From contig JAXLUI010000001.1 in assembly GCA_046329585.1 (NCBI GenBank), positions 3,038,001 through 3,102,000 of the forward strand: a stretch of 64,000 nt of DNA. The letters run 5' to 3'. The stretch is from DLKC01 sp002478885. Lineage in GTDB: Bacteria > Bacteroidota > Bacteroidia > Chitinophagales > Chitinophagaceae. Below are positions 7,736-16,798 of the stretch, piece after piece. The notes beneath the pieces are model-generated. The model was not told the DNA's origin. It made no database searches and saw only the letters and a program-made list of their open reading frames with translations. The translations under genes were made by a program, and so were the position numbers. The number at the start of each line of letters is the position of its first letter. Position 1 is the stretch's first letter.

Positions 7736-8965
7736 TTAACAGGCACGGCTGGTGATAAAATCATTGATAGCTTCTATGTAATTACAACCTGGCTTATGTT
7801 GGTCTTTCATTTTTATCGCCATGTTGTTAATAACCTTCTGGATGGTTTCGGAAGAGTGGTTGATGTTTATATCGGCTCCATAACTGCGGTGTACCGCTGC
7901 AACGAACATGTTGCACCCATGCATGTCGATGAGTTTTTGCTTAACAGCTTTCAACACAGGCACATTCCTGCGCATATCGATCCACTCGCGCAATTCAAGC
8001 ATGTGTTGCGCAATAAGGCATTTGGCCCTTGGCACTTCTGCTTTTCTTTTTTCCAGTGTTGCGTCGTTTATTTTCGAAAGGTCATCAACATTTACCAATG
8101 TTACACCCGGAAGTTCTTTTGCAGTTACATCGATGTTATTCGGTATCGACATATCTATCAAAACTTTCTCCCCGTAACCGATAAGATCAGTTTTAAGAAT
8201 CACAGGCTTTTCTGCATTGGTTGCTACAATAATGACATCAGCTTCTTTTACTTCGTCATAAAGTTTGCTGTACGAGGCATAGTTTAAGTTAAGTTCAGCC
8301 GCAAGTTCCGCAGCTTTATCTTCTGTTCTGTTGATAAGGGTAATGTTCCTGGTATGCAGGTAATCGACAAGATTTTTGCAGGTATTATTGCCGATCTTTC
8401 CCGTGCCAAGCAGGATGATCTTTTTGTTGTTGATATCGGTGACGGCAGTCTTCAGAAATTGGATAGCTGCAAAAGAAACTGAAACAGTACCACCGCTTAG
8501 TTCGGTTTTTGACTTTACGGCTTTTGATGATTGCAGCACTGAATTAAGCAGGCGCTCCAGGAATGTTCCGATAAATCCTCTTTCCTTTGAAAATTTTGCA
8601 GCTTGTTTTATTTGTCCTACTACTTCATAATCACCAAGTATTTGTGAGTCAAGCCCGGCAGCAACGTTATAGAGATGTTCTATAGCAGACCAGCCTTGTT
8701 TTATATAGGCAAGCTTTTTAAATGTCTCTGCAGTGCCTTCTGTTTCGCTGCATAAAAGATCGGTCAGCTGGTCTTTGCTTTCGGCAAGGCCGTATATCTC
8801 AGTACGGTTGCAGGTACTCAAAACAAACATTTCTGACAAACCCATCCTGCCTGCCCTTTCCAATAATGAATTGTATTGTGTTGAACCTATAGCAAATTCG
8901 CCGCGTACAGAAGCATCAGTCTTCCTGTAGTTAATCCCCGCTATATAAAACTGGTTAATGTTCAT
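7736..8965 (-). CDS. hemA: Glutamyl-tRNA reductase
   Basis: It reduces glutamyl-tRNA(Glu) to glutamate-1-semialdehyde with NADPH, the committed step of C5 tetrapyrrole synthesis. The 409-residue protein has the catalytic cysteine in LSTCNRTEIYG (C52), a Rossmann motif ILLGTGKIGNNT around 184-195 and a C-terminal dimerisation region. It is the first gene of the minus-strand hem unit, and a TAnnTTTG promoter element lies 34 bp upstream of the ATG. Confidence 0.97.
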   Translation of the reverse strand: MNINQFYIAGINYRKTDASVRGEFAIGSTQYNSLLERAGRMGLSEMFVLSTCNRTEIYGLAESKDQLTDLLCSETEGTAETFKKLAYIKQGWSAIEHLYNVAAGLDSQILGDYEVVGQIKQAAKFSKERGFIGTFLERLLNSVLQSSKAVKSKTELSGGTVSVSFAAIQFLKTAVTDINNKKIILLGTGKIGNNTCKNLVDYLHTRNITLINRTEDKAAELAAELNLNYASYSKLYDEVKEADVIIVATNAEKPVILKTDLIGYGEKVLIDMSIPNNIDVTAKELPGVTLVNVDDLSKINDATLEKRKAEVPRAKCLIAQHMLELREWIDMRRNVPVLKAVKQKLIDMHGCNMFVAAVHRSYGADININHSSETIQKVINNMAIKMKDQHKPGCNYIEAINDFITSRAC

Positions 8966-8998
8966 TGATGAATTTGCTTATTTAAAACCTTGAAGGCA

Positions 8999-9006
8999 CA
9001 AAAATA
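8999..9006 (-). promoter_or_regulatory. -7 element of the hem operon promoter
   Basis: The minus strand reads TATTTTTG, matching the Bacteroidota -7 consensus TAnnTTTG, and predicts a leader of about 30 nt before the hemA ATG. No clear TTTG is seen at -33. Confidence 0.5.
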
Positions 9007-9134
9007 GCTTTGGCGTATTTTTATAAAACATGATCTGTGTCAACCATGTGTCATTTATTTGTCATGTTTCAATCCCTTGATTTATTTTAAATCAGCTTGC
9101 TGCAAAACAACAAAAAAGCTGAAATGGAAACTCT

Positions 9135-9155
9135 ATTACGTATTATTTACGTAAT
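9135..9155. promoter_or_regulatory. Inverted repeat in the hemA / kinase divergent region
   Basis: ATTACGTA and TACGTAAT form a perfect 8-bp dyad with a 5-bp spacer. It lies in the 391-bp gap between divergent hemA and the kinase-RapZ gene, well upstream of both, and could be a regulator site. The gap also has several TGTCAT / TGACAAAA words and one repeat-family copy. Confidence 0.35.
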
Positions 9156-9242
9156 CATTTTACTGCGGCATGACAGTTGCCTGATGATTGACAAAAGCAT
9201 GACAAAAAAATGATCGCGAAACATGCCGCATAAAGAACAGGA

Positions 9243-9295
9243 AGCACAAGTGTGCGACGCAACAGGGTTTGATAATTGTTCAACTGCCTGGCTCC
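9243..9295 (+). repeat. Interspersed repeat, copy 4
   Basis: The core is at 9252-9263 and the end GCCTGGCTCC at 9286-9295. It lies between divergent genes, about 60 bp before the kinase-RapZ start, so it cannot be a 3'-end element for either neighbour. Confidence 0.85.
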
Positions 9296-9356
9296 AAAAA
9301 GAAATTACAACGTTTTGTAAAAAACTGTAATCACTACTTTTACCCAAATTTTTAGA

Positions 9357-10805
9357 ATGGATAAGATTGTAGCGGCCATTGGTGAACTATTTTACAGCTA
9401 TGCAAATCAACCATGCCAATCGGTTACCAAGATTGAGCAAAGTGGCAGCGATCGTATTTACTTTCGGTTAAGTCTCGACGACAAAACATATATCGCTACT
9501 TACAACCACAATGTAAAAGAAAATAAAACCTTTATCAGTTTCAGCAAACATTTCAGTGAACTGGGATTACCGGTACCTGAAGTGTATAAAGTGAATGATG
9601 AAGTAACTGCATACCTGCAGCAAGATCTTGGCAGCACATCGTTGTTGAACAAGCTGGAAGAGCATGGGCACAATGAATATGTGTACGGTCTTTTTTGTAA
9701 AAGCCTTTATAAGCTTGCCCAATTGCAGATAAAAGGACACCGCGCACTGGATTACAATTGGTGCCTTACCGCAAAGGAGTTTGGCAAGCAGGCAATTCTC
9801 AACGACCTTCTCTACTTTAAATATTATTTTCTAGACACCCTCGGTTTGCCCTACGACAAGCAGCTGCTGATGGATGACTTTGAAGCGCTGAGCAGTTATT
9901 TATCCAAAACGCAGTACAAATATTTTATGTTCCGCGATTTTCAGAGCCGGAATATAATGGTGAATAACGACGACGTGTTTTTTATAGATTTCCAGGGTGG
10001 CATGCAAGGCGCATTGCAATACGATGTTGCCAGCCTTTTATGGCAGGCAAAAGCGGAGCTGAGCGATGAATGGAAAAACAGCCTGCTTGAATATTATATG
10101 AACTGCATCGATCAACTGCTGGAGAAACCGGTTGACAGGAATGTTTTTACAAGCCAGTACAACGGTTATGTATTAATCAGGCTGCTGCAAGTAATGGGGG
10201 CTTATGGTTTTCGCGGCCTTTTCGAACGAAAAGCACATTTTCTTGCAAGTATTCCGCTGGCACTTGCCAACCTGAGGGGGTTTGTGCAGGAAAGGCGCAC
10301 AGGCATTGACCTGCCTGAGTTTGATAGGATTTTAAACATTATTGCTGGCAACGAAATTATTGCACGCTTTCAACCGGTGCAGGCCACATCCGATTCAAAA
10401 CTGCTGATCGAAGTCAATAGTTTCTCTTATAAAAAAGGTATTCCTGAAGACAAGAGTGGCAATGGTGGCGGCTTTGTTTTCGACTGCCGCGGTATTTTAA
10501 ACCCCGGCAGATTCGATGCCTATAAAACCTTAAGTGGCGAAAGCAAGTCAGTGATCGATTTCCTTGAGCAGCAAACCAAAATGAACGAGTTTCTCAACAG
10601 CATCTTCGACATTGTGGACATCAGTGTTGAAGACTATCTCAAAAGAAATTTTGAACATCTTGTCATAAACTTTGGGTGCACAGGCGGCCAGCATCGCAGC
10701 GTTTATGCAGCCAACCAAACTGCAAGGCATTTAAGAAACAAGTATAAGGTAAACGTAAAGCTTGAGCATACCAATAAAGACAATTGGGTAAAAGTTTTAA
10801 AATAA
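9357..10805 (+). CDS. Sugar-kinase (aminoglycoside-phosphotransferase fold) fused to a RapZ C-terminal domain
   Basis: Residues 1 to about 340 have the aminoglycoside/choline-kinase fold: MFRDFQSRNIMV (catalytic Asp about 194, Asn 199) and FFIDFQGG (metal-binding Asp about 211). Residues from about 349 to 482 match the C-terminal half of RapZ, with FDCRGILNPGR (376-385) and FGCTGGQHRSVYAAN (439-453); the P-loop kinase half of RapZ is absent. The next gene encodes a nucleotidyltransferase, an arrangement like AmgK and MurU, which recycle MurNAc/GlcNAc to the UDP-sugar. In enterobacteria the RapZ C-terminal domain senses glucosamine-6-phosphate. I infer a cell-wall amino-sugar kinase with a built-in sensor domain; the substrate is unproven. 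Confidence 0.8.
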   Translation: MDKIVAAIGELFYSYANQPCQSVTKIEQSGSDRIYFRLSLDDKTYIATYNHNVKENKTFISFSKHFSELGLPVPEVYKVNDEVTAYLQQDLGSTSLLNKLEEHGHNEYVYGLFCKSLYKLAQLQIKGHRALDYNWCLTAKEFGKQAILNDLLYFKYYFLDTLGLPYDKQLLMDDFEALSSYLSKTQYKYFMFRDFQSRNIMVNNDDVFFIDFQGGMQGALQYDVASLLWQAKAELSDEWKNSLLEYYMNCIDQLLEKPVDRNVFTSQYNGYVLIRLLQVMGAYGFRGLFERKAHFLASIPLALANLRGFVQERRTGIDLPEFDRILNIIAGNEIIARFQPVQATSDSKLLIEVNSFSYKKGIPEDKSGNGGGFVFDCRGILNPGRFDAYKTLSGESKSVIDFLEQQTKMNEFLNSIFDIVDISVEDYLKRNFEHLVINFGCTGGQHRSVYAANQTARHLRNKYKVNVKLEHTNKDNWVKVLK

Positions 10806-10817
10806 TTTTTCAGTAAG

Positions 10818-10862
10818 CTGTTGAACAGGCATTTAGCTTTTGTTGTGTCACTCACTTGTACT
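10818..10862 (-). repeat. Interspersed repeat, variant copy 6
   Basis: The variant core reads GAGTGACACAAC on the minus strand (10842-10853), followed by ACTTGTAC. It starts about 13 bp after the kinase-RapZ stop in the common orientation; its GCCGGGC end is degraded. Confidence 0.7.
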
Positions 10863-10893
10863 GCAACAATGCTATTCAGCGTTTAAATTTATT

Positions 10894-11646
10894 ATGAATA
10901 CAAAAGCGACCTCAATATACGGCAGCGTTACAAAAGCAATGATTCTCGCAGCCGGCCTCGGCACACGGTTAAAACCGTGGACAAATCGCCATCCTAAGGC
11001 GTTAGCCATTGTTAATGGCAAAAGCCTGTTGCAGCGGAATGTAGAATATCTTCAGCAGCATGGGGTCAAAGATATCATAGTCAACGTTCATCACTTTGCG
11101 CAAGAGTTAATCGAAGCAATTAACTATAACCATGGCTGGGGGTCTAACATAAGCATAAGCGATGAGCGGGATGCAGTACTCGAAACCGGCGGCGGATTGA
11201 AAAAAGCAGAACCTTATTTGAAAGATGCGGCAAATTTTATCCTCATGAATGCAGATGTACTGACAGATATGCCGCTAAGCGACATGATAGAAGATCACCT
11301 GATCAACAAGCCTCTTGCCACACTGGCAACCACTAATAGGAAAACATCTAGATATTTTCTTTTCAACGACGCCAACCAGTTATCCGGCTGGACCAATGTG
11401 GAAAAAGGCGATACAAAAATCAGCCGGCCGGCAGCGCATTATGAGAAAAAGGCATTCAGCGGTATTCATATTATCAGCAACCGGTTATTTCCAACGTTGC
11501 AACAAGATGGAAAATTTTCCATAGTCGATGCATATCTTACGCTCTCCGCCACAGAAAATATACGCTCATTTGACCACTCTCAAAGTCATTTTATCGATGT
11601 TGGTAAACCCGAAAACATAGTGAAAGCAGAAGCGATCTTTAAATAA
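10894..11646 (+). CDS. Sugar-1-phosphate nucleotidyltransferase, MurU-like
   Basis: The 250-residue protein contains the nucleotidyltransferase signature MILAAGLGTRLKPWT followed by HPKAL, then ETGGGLKKA and the metal-binding FILMNADVL (N-A-D). This short single-domain form is the mannose-1-phosphate guanylyltransferase / MurU type, without a left-handed helix domain. Its position directly after the kinase-RapZ gene suggests it activates the same sugar phosphate, as MurU does for MurNAc-1-phosphate. The start is the ATG at 10894; an earlier TTG falls inside a repeat element. Specificity cannot be read from the sequence. Confidence 0.85.
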   Translation: MNTKATSIYGSVTKAMILAAGLGTRLKPWTNRHPKALAIVNGKSLLQRNVEYLQQHGVKDIIVNVHHFAQELIEAINYNHGWGSNISISDERDAVLETGGGLKKAEPYLKDAANFILMNADVLTDMPLSDMIEDHLINKPLATLATTNRKTSRYFLFNDANQLSGWTNVEKGDTKISRPAAHYEKKAFSGIHIISNRLFPTLQQDGKFSIVDAYLTLSATENIRSFDHSQSHFIDVGKPENIVKAEAIFK

Positions 11647-11679
11647 TAACCATAAAGAAATATTTGTTTGAACCTAAAA

Positions 11680-11712
11680 TTTGGAATCTAATTGTAAATT
11701 CTGTTACATTTG
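11680..11712 (+). promoter_or_regulatory. Promoter of rimP-nusA-infB
   Basis: TTTG at 11680-11683 and TACATTTG at 11705-11712, 21 bp apart, match the Bacteroidota -33 and -7 elements. Transcription should start near 11717, leaving a leader of about 50 nt that contains the hairpin at 11731-11756. Confidence 0.75.
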
Positions 11713-11730
11713 CACCGGAAAAAGTAAGGC

Positions 11731-11761
11731 AGAAGGGAACGAACTCGTTCCCTTCTCTTTT
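11731..11761 (+). terminator. Terminator-like leader hairpin before rimP
   Basis: AGAAGGGAACG and CGTTCCCTTCT form a perfect 11-bp stem with an AACT loop (11731-11756), followed by CTTTTT. It stands between the promoter and the rimP ATG at 11768, so it looks like an intrinsic attenuator, or a hairpin that is modulated. Because nusA is in the operon, autoregulation of termination is a natural hypothesis. Confidence 0.65.
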
Positions 11762-11767
11762 TATCAT

Positions 11768-12238
11768 ATGGCAACAGATATCCTTATTACAGAAATAGAA
11801 CAGATAATTGATGCGGTTTTAAGCGATGAACCCTCCTATTTTAGGGTTAACGTAAGAATAAAGCCAACCAACAATGTCAAAGTGTTTCTTGATGGAGACA
11901 ATGGCATATCCATAGAAAAATGCGTGCAGTTCAATCGGGCCCTATATAAGAGGCTTGAAGAAAGCGGCCTCTTACCGGCTGACGATTTTTCGCTCGAAGT
12001 TTCTTCGCCAGGTGTTGATGAGCCCTTAAAAATGCACCGTCAGTATGCAAAGAATGTTGGCCGTTTTGTTGAAGTCATTTTCACTGACGGGTCAAAAAGC
12101 GAAGGTAAACTGGTGCAGGTGGCAGAGGCCGATATCATTATTGAACAAACAACAGGCAAGGGCAACAAAGCCGTAACAAGCCAGATCGTAATTCCATTTA
12201 ATAATATAAAATCTACAACCGTTCAAATCAAATTCTAA
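11768..12238 (+). CDS. rimP: Ribosome maturation factor RimP
   Basis: RimP assists 30S subunit maturation. The 156-residue protein starts MATDILITEIEQIIDAVL at the ATG at 11768, just after the leader hairpin. It has the N-terminal alpha/beta domain with VFLDGDNGISIEKCVQFNRAL, the conserved SLEVSSPGVDEPLK motif and a C-terminal small SH3-like barrel. It is the first gene of the conserved rimP-nusA-infB operon. Confidence 0.95.
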   Translation: MATDILITEIEQIIDAVLSDEPSYFRVNVRIKPTNNVKVFLDGDNGISIEKCVQFNRALYKRLEESGLLPADDFSLEVSSPGVDEPLKMHRQYAKNVGRFVEVIFTDGSKSEGKLVQVAEADIIIEQTTGKGNKAVTSQIVIPFNNIKSTTVQIKF

Positions 12239-12290
12239 TTCAAAAAGGAGTTTCCAGGTTTGGTAATCCTTTCTAAAAACTTTTCGAGAT

Positions 12291-13538
12291 ATGGCTAGTA
12301 TTAACTTAATAGAGGCATTCCAGGAATTTAAGGATGCGGAAAATATTGACCGCCCCACTTTAATGAAAGTAGTGGAAGATGTTTTTAAAACTCTGCTCCG
12401 CAAAAAATACGGAAGTGATGAAAACTTCGACGTTATCGTAAACGCTGAAAAAGGAGACCTTGAGATCATCCGTCGCCGTATGATCGTTGAAGATGGTGAA
12501 GTAATGGACCCTCTTGCAGAGATCGGCTACACCGACGCAGTAAAAATCGAGCCCGACTTTGAAGTGGGGGAAGAATTGTACGAAGAGGTGGATATTCTCG
12601 ATTTCGGCCGCCGCGCCATTCTTGCAGCAAAACAAACACTTGCCAGCCGTATCAGCGATCTCAAGAAAAATGTGCTTGTAAAAAAATACGGCGATCGCAT
12701 GGGCGAAATCATCAATGCTGAAGTTTACCAGGTCTGGAAAAAAGAAGTGTTGCTGCTCGACGAAGAAGGCAACGAACTCATCCTGCCAAAGTCTGAACAA
12801 ATACCGCAGGATTATTTCAAAAAAGGCGAAAGCATCCGCGCTGTCGTGCGCCGGGTAGACCTCAAGAATAATTCGCCGGTCATCATTCTCAGCCGCACAA
12901 GCCCCGATTTTCTCGCCAAATTGCTTGAAATAGAAGTTCCCGAAATATTTGATGGGCTAATCACCATCCGTAAAATTGTACGCGAACCGGGCGAAAGAGC
13001 AAAAGTTGCCGTAGAAAGTTACGATGACAGGATCGACCCCGTAGGCGCCTGCGTTGGTATGAAAGGCAGCCGTATTCATGGCATTGTGCGTGAGCTCAAG
13101 AATGAAAATATTGATGTCATTAACTTTACAACCAATATACAGTTACTCATACAACGTTCTTTGACGCCTGCCAAGATCAGTTATATGGACATCGACAACG
13201 AGAAAAAACATGCCGATGTTTATCTTAAGGCTGACCAGGTTTCCCTGGCAATCGGTCGCCGCGGAGTAAACATAAAACTGGCCTGTGAATTGACGGGTTA
13301 CGACATTGATGTATTCCGCGAAAACGAAGGTGAGGAAGAAGAGTTTGATATCGACCTCGATGAATTTACAGATGAGATCGAACCTTGGATTATCGACGAA
13401 TTGAAACGTGTAGGTTGCGACACAGCCCGCAGCGTACTCAATCTTTCTGCCGATGAACTCGAAAGAAGAACCGATCTTGAAAAAGAAACCATCCAGGAAA
13501 TAAGAAAAGTGTTGCAGGACGAATTCGACAGAGGTTAA
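12291..13538 (+). CDS. nusA: Transcription termination/antitermination factor NusA
   Basis: NusA binds RNA polymerase and nascent RNA to modulate pausing, termination and antitermination. The 415-residue protein has the N-terminal polymerase-binding domain (MASINLIEAFQEFKDAENID), an S1 domain around 130-200, two KH domains with VGMKGSRIHGIVREL and LAIGRRGVNIKLA, and an acidic stretch (EGEEEEFDIDLDEF) before a C-terminal helix-hairpin region. It starts 52 bp after rimP. The TAA is 11 bp before a 51-nt hairpin. Confidence 0.97.
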   Translation: MASINLIEAFQEFKDAENIDRPTLMKVVEDVFKTLLRKKYGSDENFDVIVNAEKGDLEIIRRRMIVEDGEVMDPLAEIGYTDAVKIEPDFEVGEELYEEVDILDFGRRAILAAKQTLASRISDLKKNVLVKKYGDRMGEIINAEVYQVWKKEVLLLDEEGNELILPKSEQIPQDYFKKGESIRAVVRRVDLKNNSPVIILSRTSPDFLAKLLEIEVPEIFDGLITIRKIVREPGERAKVAVESYDDRIDPVGACVGMKGSRIHGIVRELKNENIDVINFTTNIQLLIQRSLTPAKISYMDIDNEKKHADVYLKADQVSLAIGRRGVNIKLACELTGYDIDVFRENEGEEEEFDIDLDEFTDEIEPWIIDELKRVGCDTARSVLNLSADELERRTDLEKETIQEIRKVLQDEFDRG

Positions 13539-13549
13539 CCCCGGCACTG

Positions 13550-13600
13550 ACTGGAGAGCCGGGAAAATAATACAAAGAATTATTTACCCGGCTCTCCAGT
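13550..13600 (+). terminator. Long hairpin between nusA and infB
   Basis: A 14-bp perfect arm (ACTGGAGAGCCGGG with its complement) continues after one A-A mismatch into a further 7-bp stem (AAATAAT/ATTATTT) around a 7-nt loop: 51 nt in all. No T-run follows directly, so it may be an RNA processing or partial termination site rather than a strong terminator. The right arm is the GCCGGG end of repeat copy 5 and the left arm is an inverted half-copy. Confidence 0.6.
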
Positions 13601-13637
13601 GCAATAATTTAGCTGTTGTTGCGTCGCACTCTTCAAC
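13586..13637 (-). repeat. Interspersed repeat, copy 5
   Basis: The core is GTTGCGTCGCAC on the plus strand at 13618-13629, with the GCCGGG end at the 13587-13592 side. It is in the common orientation downstream of nusA and inside the rimP-nusA-infB operon. Confidence 0.85.
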
Positions 13638-13777
13638 ATTTTGTAAGTTTACCGGGCAAGAAAAAAATAATTTAACACGCAGTAAAAGATGCAGCACAAT
13701 TCAACCGTATTGCATCTGTAAAATAAAACAGAAAAATTTAAATGCCTCGCACTGCAGGCAAAACATAAACATACTGA

Positions 13778-16729
13778 ATGTCTGAACTGAAATTACCAAG
13801 ATTACTCGCAGCCGCTAAAGAGTTTAACGTCGGGCAGGATACCCTCGTGGAATTTCTTGTCAACAAAGGTTTTGGTCGCGACGACCTCAAGCCAACAGCA
13901 AAGCTTACGGAAGAAATGTATCGTTCATTGCAACAGGAATTCCAGGGCGATAAAGTTGCAAAAACTAAGGCCGACCAGATAGAAATTCCAAAAGGCGCAA
14001 CAACGGAAAGAAAAAGGAAAGACGAGGAGATCGTTTTCAGGAAAGAAGAACATCCGAAAGTTGAAAAGCAACCAGAAGCACCAGTCGTAGAAATAGCCCA
14101 GCCCGCTGAGGTCGCTGTCGTTGAAGCTGAACAGCCGAAACCAGTTGAAGAACCACAGCCGGAGCCAGGAATTGTAAAAATTGAAGCGCCGGAAATTGAA
14201 GGGCCCAAAACATTAGGTAAGATAGACCTGTCAACTATAGATTCTTCTACAAGGCCAAAGAAAGTTCTAAAACAAAAACAGGAAGAACCGGAAGAAGAAC
14301 CTCTGCCGGTAGAAGAAAAAGAACCTCTTGCAACGCCGGTTATTGAAAACGTTTCGGCAAAGGAAACAGTTGAACCAGAAGCTACTGAAGAAGAAGAAGA
14401 ACACGAAGAGGCGGAAATCGCAGAAGAGGAAGAGGCAGATGTTGATGCACCTGTAATAGAAAACATCAAAGCCGAAAAATTAGAAGGTCCAAAAATTCTC
14501 GGTAAAATAGAATTGCCGGTTGATAGCGATACTCGTCCGAAGCCTTCATTCAGAGACGAGAAACGCAAAAGAAAACGCATCCCTATCGACAAAAAAGGCG
14601 ATCAAAAACCGCCGCAAACAGACAATAGGGGCACGGGCGACAAATTCAAAAAAGACGATCGCGGTAAAAGACCAGAGCCTGGTAAAGATGCACCGCCTCG
14701 CAGCACTATGCAAATCCACAAAGTGGGTGAGGCTGGTCACAAGCCGGCACATGGCAGAGACGACAGGAGAGGTGGACGCGGGGGCAGCGCTAGAGACAAA
14801 CGCGAAGACAAAGAAATAGATCAGAAAGAGATCCAGGAAAAAATAAGAGAAACGCAGGCTAAACTTGCGGGTTCCAGCGGTCGTGGTAAAAGTTTAAAAG
14901 CAAAGTACCGTCGTGAAAAACGCCAGGAAATAGCCGATTCAATGGGCGAAGCCGGCGACGACAACAAGTTGCAGGTAACAGAATTTGTTACCGTTAGTGA
15001 GCTCGCTAATCTTATGGATGTAAGCTTCGCCGATGTGATCAGCAAGTGTATGAACCTCGGCATTATGGTGTCTATCAACCAGCGCCTTGATGCTGAAGTT
15101 ATCGAACTGGTTGCGAGTGAATTCGGTTTCGAGGTCGAATTTATAGGCCTGGAAGATGCCGAAGAAGAGGAAGAAGAAGCCGAAGATGATGAAGAAGATC
15201 TTAGTCCGAGATCGCCTATAGTAACCATTATGGGTCACGTAGACCATGGTAAAACTTCACTACTCGACTATATAAGAAGTGCAAATGTGGTAGCCGGTGA
15301 AGCTGGAGGTATTACCCAGCACATTGGTGCATATGAAGTAACCTTGGAGAATGGCAGGCACATTACCTTCCTCGATACACCAGGTCACGAAGCATTTACA
15401 GCTATGCGTGCCCGTGGTGCAAAAGTGACCGATATCGCCGTGATAGTGATTGCCGCAGATGATGCGGTAATGCCTCAAACCAAAGAGGCCATTAGCCACG
15501 CACAGGCCGCCGGTGTGCCCATGATATTCGCCGTTAATAAGATCGATAAAGATGGTGCTAATCCTGCAAAGATTTATGAGCAGCTCTCACAAATGAATTT
15601 GCTGGTGGAAGAATGGGGTGGTAAATACCAAAGCCAGGAGCTATCGGCGAAAAGCGGTCTTAATGTTGATCTCTTACTGGAGAAAATATTACTCGAGGCC
15701 GAAATTCTCGACCTCAAAGCAAATCCTGAGAAAGAAGCTGTTGGAACAATTATAGAAGCATCGCTCGATAAGGGCCGCGGCTATGTTGCCACTGTGCTTG
15801 TTCAAAACGGAACGTTGCATCAGGGTGACCTTATGGTGAGCGGTCAGCACTTTGGCCGTATAAAAGCAATGTTCAACGAAAGAAACCTGCGCATAAATGT
15901 AGCACCCCCTTCAACGCCGGTTCAAATACTTGGTTTGAATGGCGCGCCTCAGGCCGGTGAAAAATTCAAAGTATTTGAAGATGAAGCCGAAGCAAAAGAA
16001 GTGGCCGTTAAGCGTGCACAGATTGTGAGAGAGCAGGGTCTTCGAGCAAGAAAACATATTACACTTGACGAAATTGGCCGTCGTCTTGCCCTTGGCAATT
16101 TCAAACAACTTAACCTTATTATCAAAGGTGATGTGGACGGTTCGGTCGAGGCCTTGAGCGATTCGCTGCAAAAACTTTCAACCGACGAAATAGTAGTGAG
16201 TGTTGTACATAAAGCAGTAGGCCAGATTTCAGAAAGCGATGTATTGCTGGCAACCGCCTCAGATGCCATTATCGTGGGCTTTAATGTAAGGCCTTCAATG
16301 CAGGCAAATAAAATTGCTGAAAATGAAGGTGTGCAGATCAAGTTGTACTCGATCATTTATAACGCAATTGAAGAGATCAAGAGTGCGATGGAAGGTATGC
16401 TTGAACCGAAAATTCAGGAGAAAATCGTTGCGAATGTTGAAGTTCGCGAAGTGTACAAATTTGATAAGGCTACCGTTGCCGGTTGCTTCGTGCTCGATGG
16501 CAAAATTGCCCGCAATAACAAGATCAGGGTTATTCGCGACGGTATCGTTATCTACCCAAGTGGTGAGGGAGCAGGCGCTGAACTTGGCTCATTAAAACGT
16601 TATAAAGACGACGTTAAAGATGTGGCTTCGAACATGGAGTGCGGCCTTACAATCAAGAATTATAACGATCTTAAAGTAGGCGATATCGTAGAGGCTTTTG
16701 AAGAAGAAGAAGTAAAACGTACACTTTAA
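13778..16729 (+). CDS. infB: Translation initiation factor IF-2
   Basis: This GTPase delivers initiator tRNA to the 30S subunit. The 983-residue protein has an N-terminal IF2N-like helix domain (MSELKLPRLLAAAKEFNVGQ), a long Glu/Lys/Pro-rich linker, a second IF2N segment (QVTEFVTVSELANLMDVS), and the G domain with GHVDHGKTSLLD (about 486), DTPGHEAFTAMRARGA (about 532) and NKIDKD (about 587), then domains II-IV. The repeats EKLEGPKILGKIEL / EAPEIEGPKTLGKIDL in the linker are near-duplicates. It lies 239 bp after nusA. Confidence 0.98.
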   Translation: MSELKLPRLLAAAKEFNVGQDTLVEFLVNKGFGRDDLKPTAKLTEEMYRSLQQEFQGDKVAKTKADQIEIPKGATTERKRKDEEIVFRKEEHPKVEKQPEAPVVEIAQPAEVAVVEAEQPKPVEEPQPEPGIVKIEAPEIEGPKTLGKIDLSTIDSSTRPKKVLKQKQEEPEEEPLPVEEKEPLATPVIENVSAKETVEPEATEEEEEHEEAEIAEEEEADVDAPVIENIKAEKLEGPKILGKIELPVDSDTRPKPSFRDEKRKRKRIPIDKKGDQKPPQTDNRGTGDKFKKDDRGKRPEPGKDAPPRSTMQIHKVGEAGHKPAHGRDDRRGGRGGSARDKREDKEIDQKEIQEKIRETQAKLAGSSGRGKSLKAKYRREKRQEIADSMGEAGDDNKLQVTEFVTVSELANLMDVSFADVISKCMNLGIMVSINQRLDAEVIELVASEFGFEVEFIGLEDAEEEEEEAEDDEEDLSPRSPIVTIMGHVDHGKTSLLDYIRSANVVAGEAGGITQHIGAYEVTLENGRHITFLDTPGHEAFTAMRARGAKVTDIAVIVIAADDAVMPQTKEAISHAQAAGVPMIFAVNKIDKDGANPAKIYEQLSQMNLLVEEWGGKYQSQELSAKSGLNVDLLLEKILLEAEILDLKANPEKEAVGTIIEASLDKGRGYVATVLVQNGTLHQGDLMVSGQHFGRIKAMFNERNLRINVAPPSTPVQILGLNGAPQAGEKFKVFEDEAEAKEVAVKRAQIVREQGLRARKHITLDEIGRRLALGNFKQLNLIIKGDVDGSVEALSDSLQKLSTDEIVVSVVHKAVGQISESDVLLATASDAIIVGFNVRPSMQANKIAENEGVQIKLYSIIYNAIEEIKSAMEGMLEPKIQEKIVANVEVREVYKFDKATVAGCFVLDGKIARNNKIRVIRDGIVIYPSGEGAGAELGSLKRYKDDVKDVASNMECGLTIKNYNDLKVGDIVEAFEEEEVKRTL

Positions 16730-16798
16730 TAAAAACGGTGCAGCATTAACAAAAGCAATACTGCACAAGGCTTTCGCTGCCAGCTGTACTGAAAGCCG

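Noticed and set aside
10840..10893. N-terminal extension of the nucleotidyltransferase starting at TTG
   Set aside because: It translates the variant repeat element, and the family start corresponds to the ATG at 10894.
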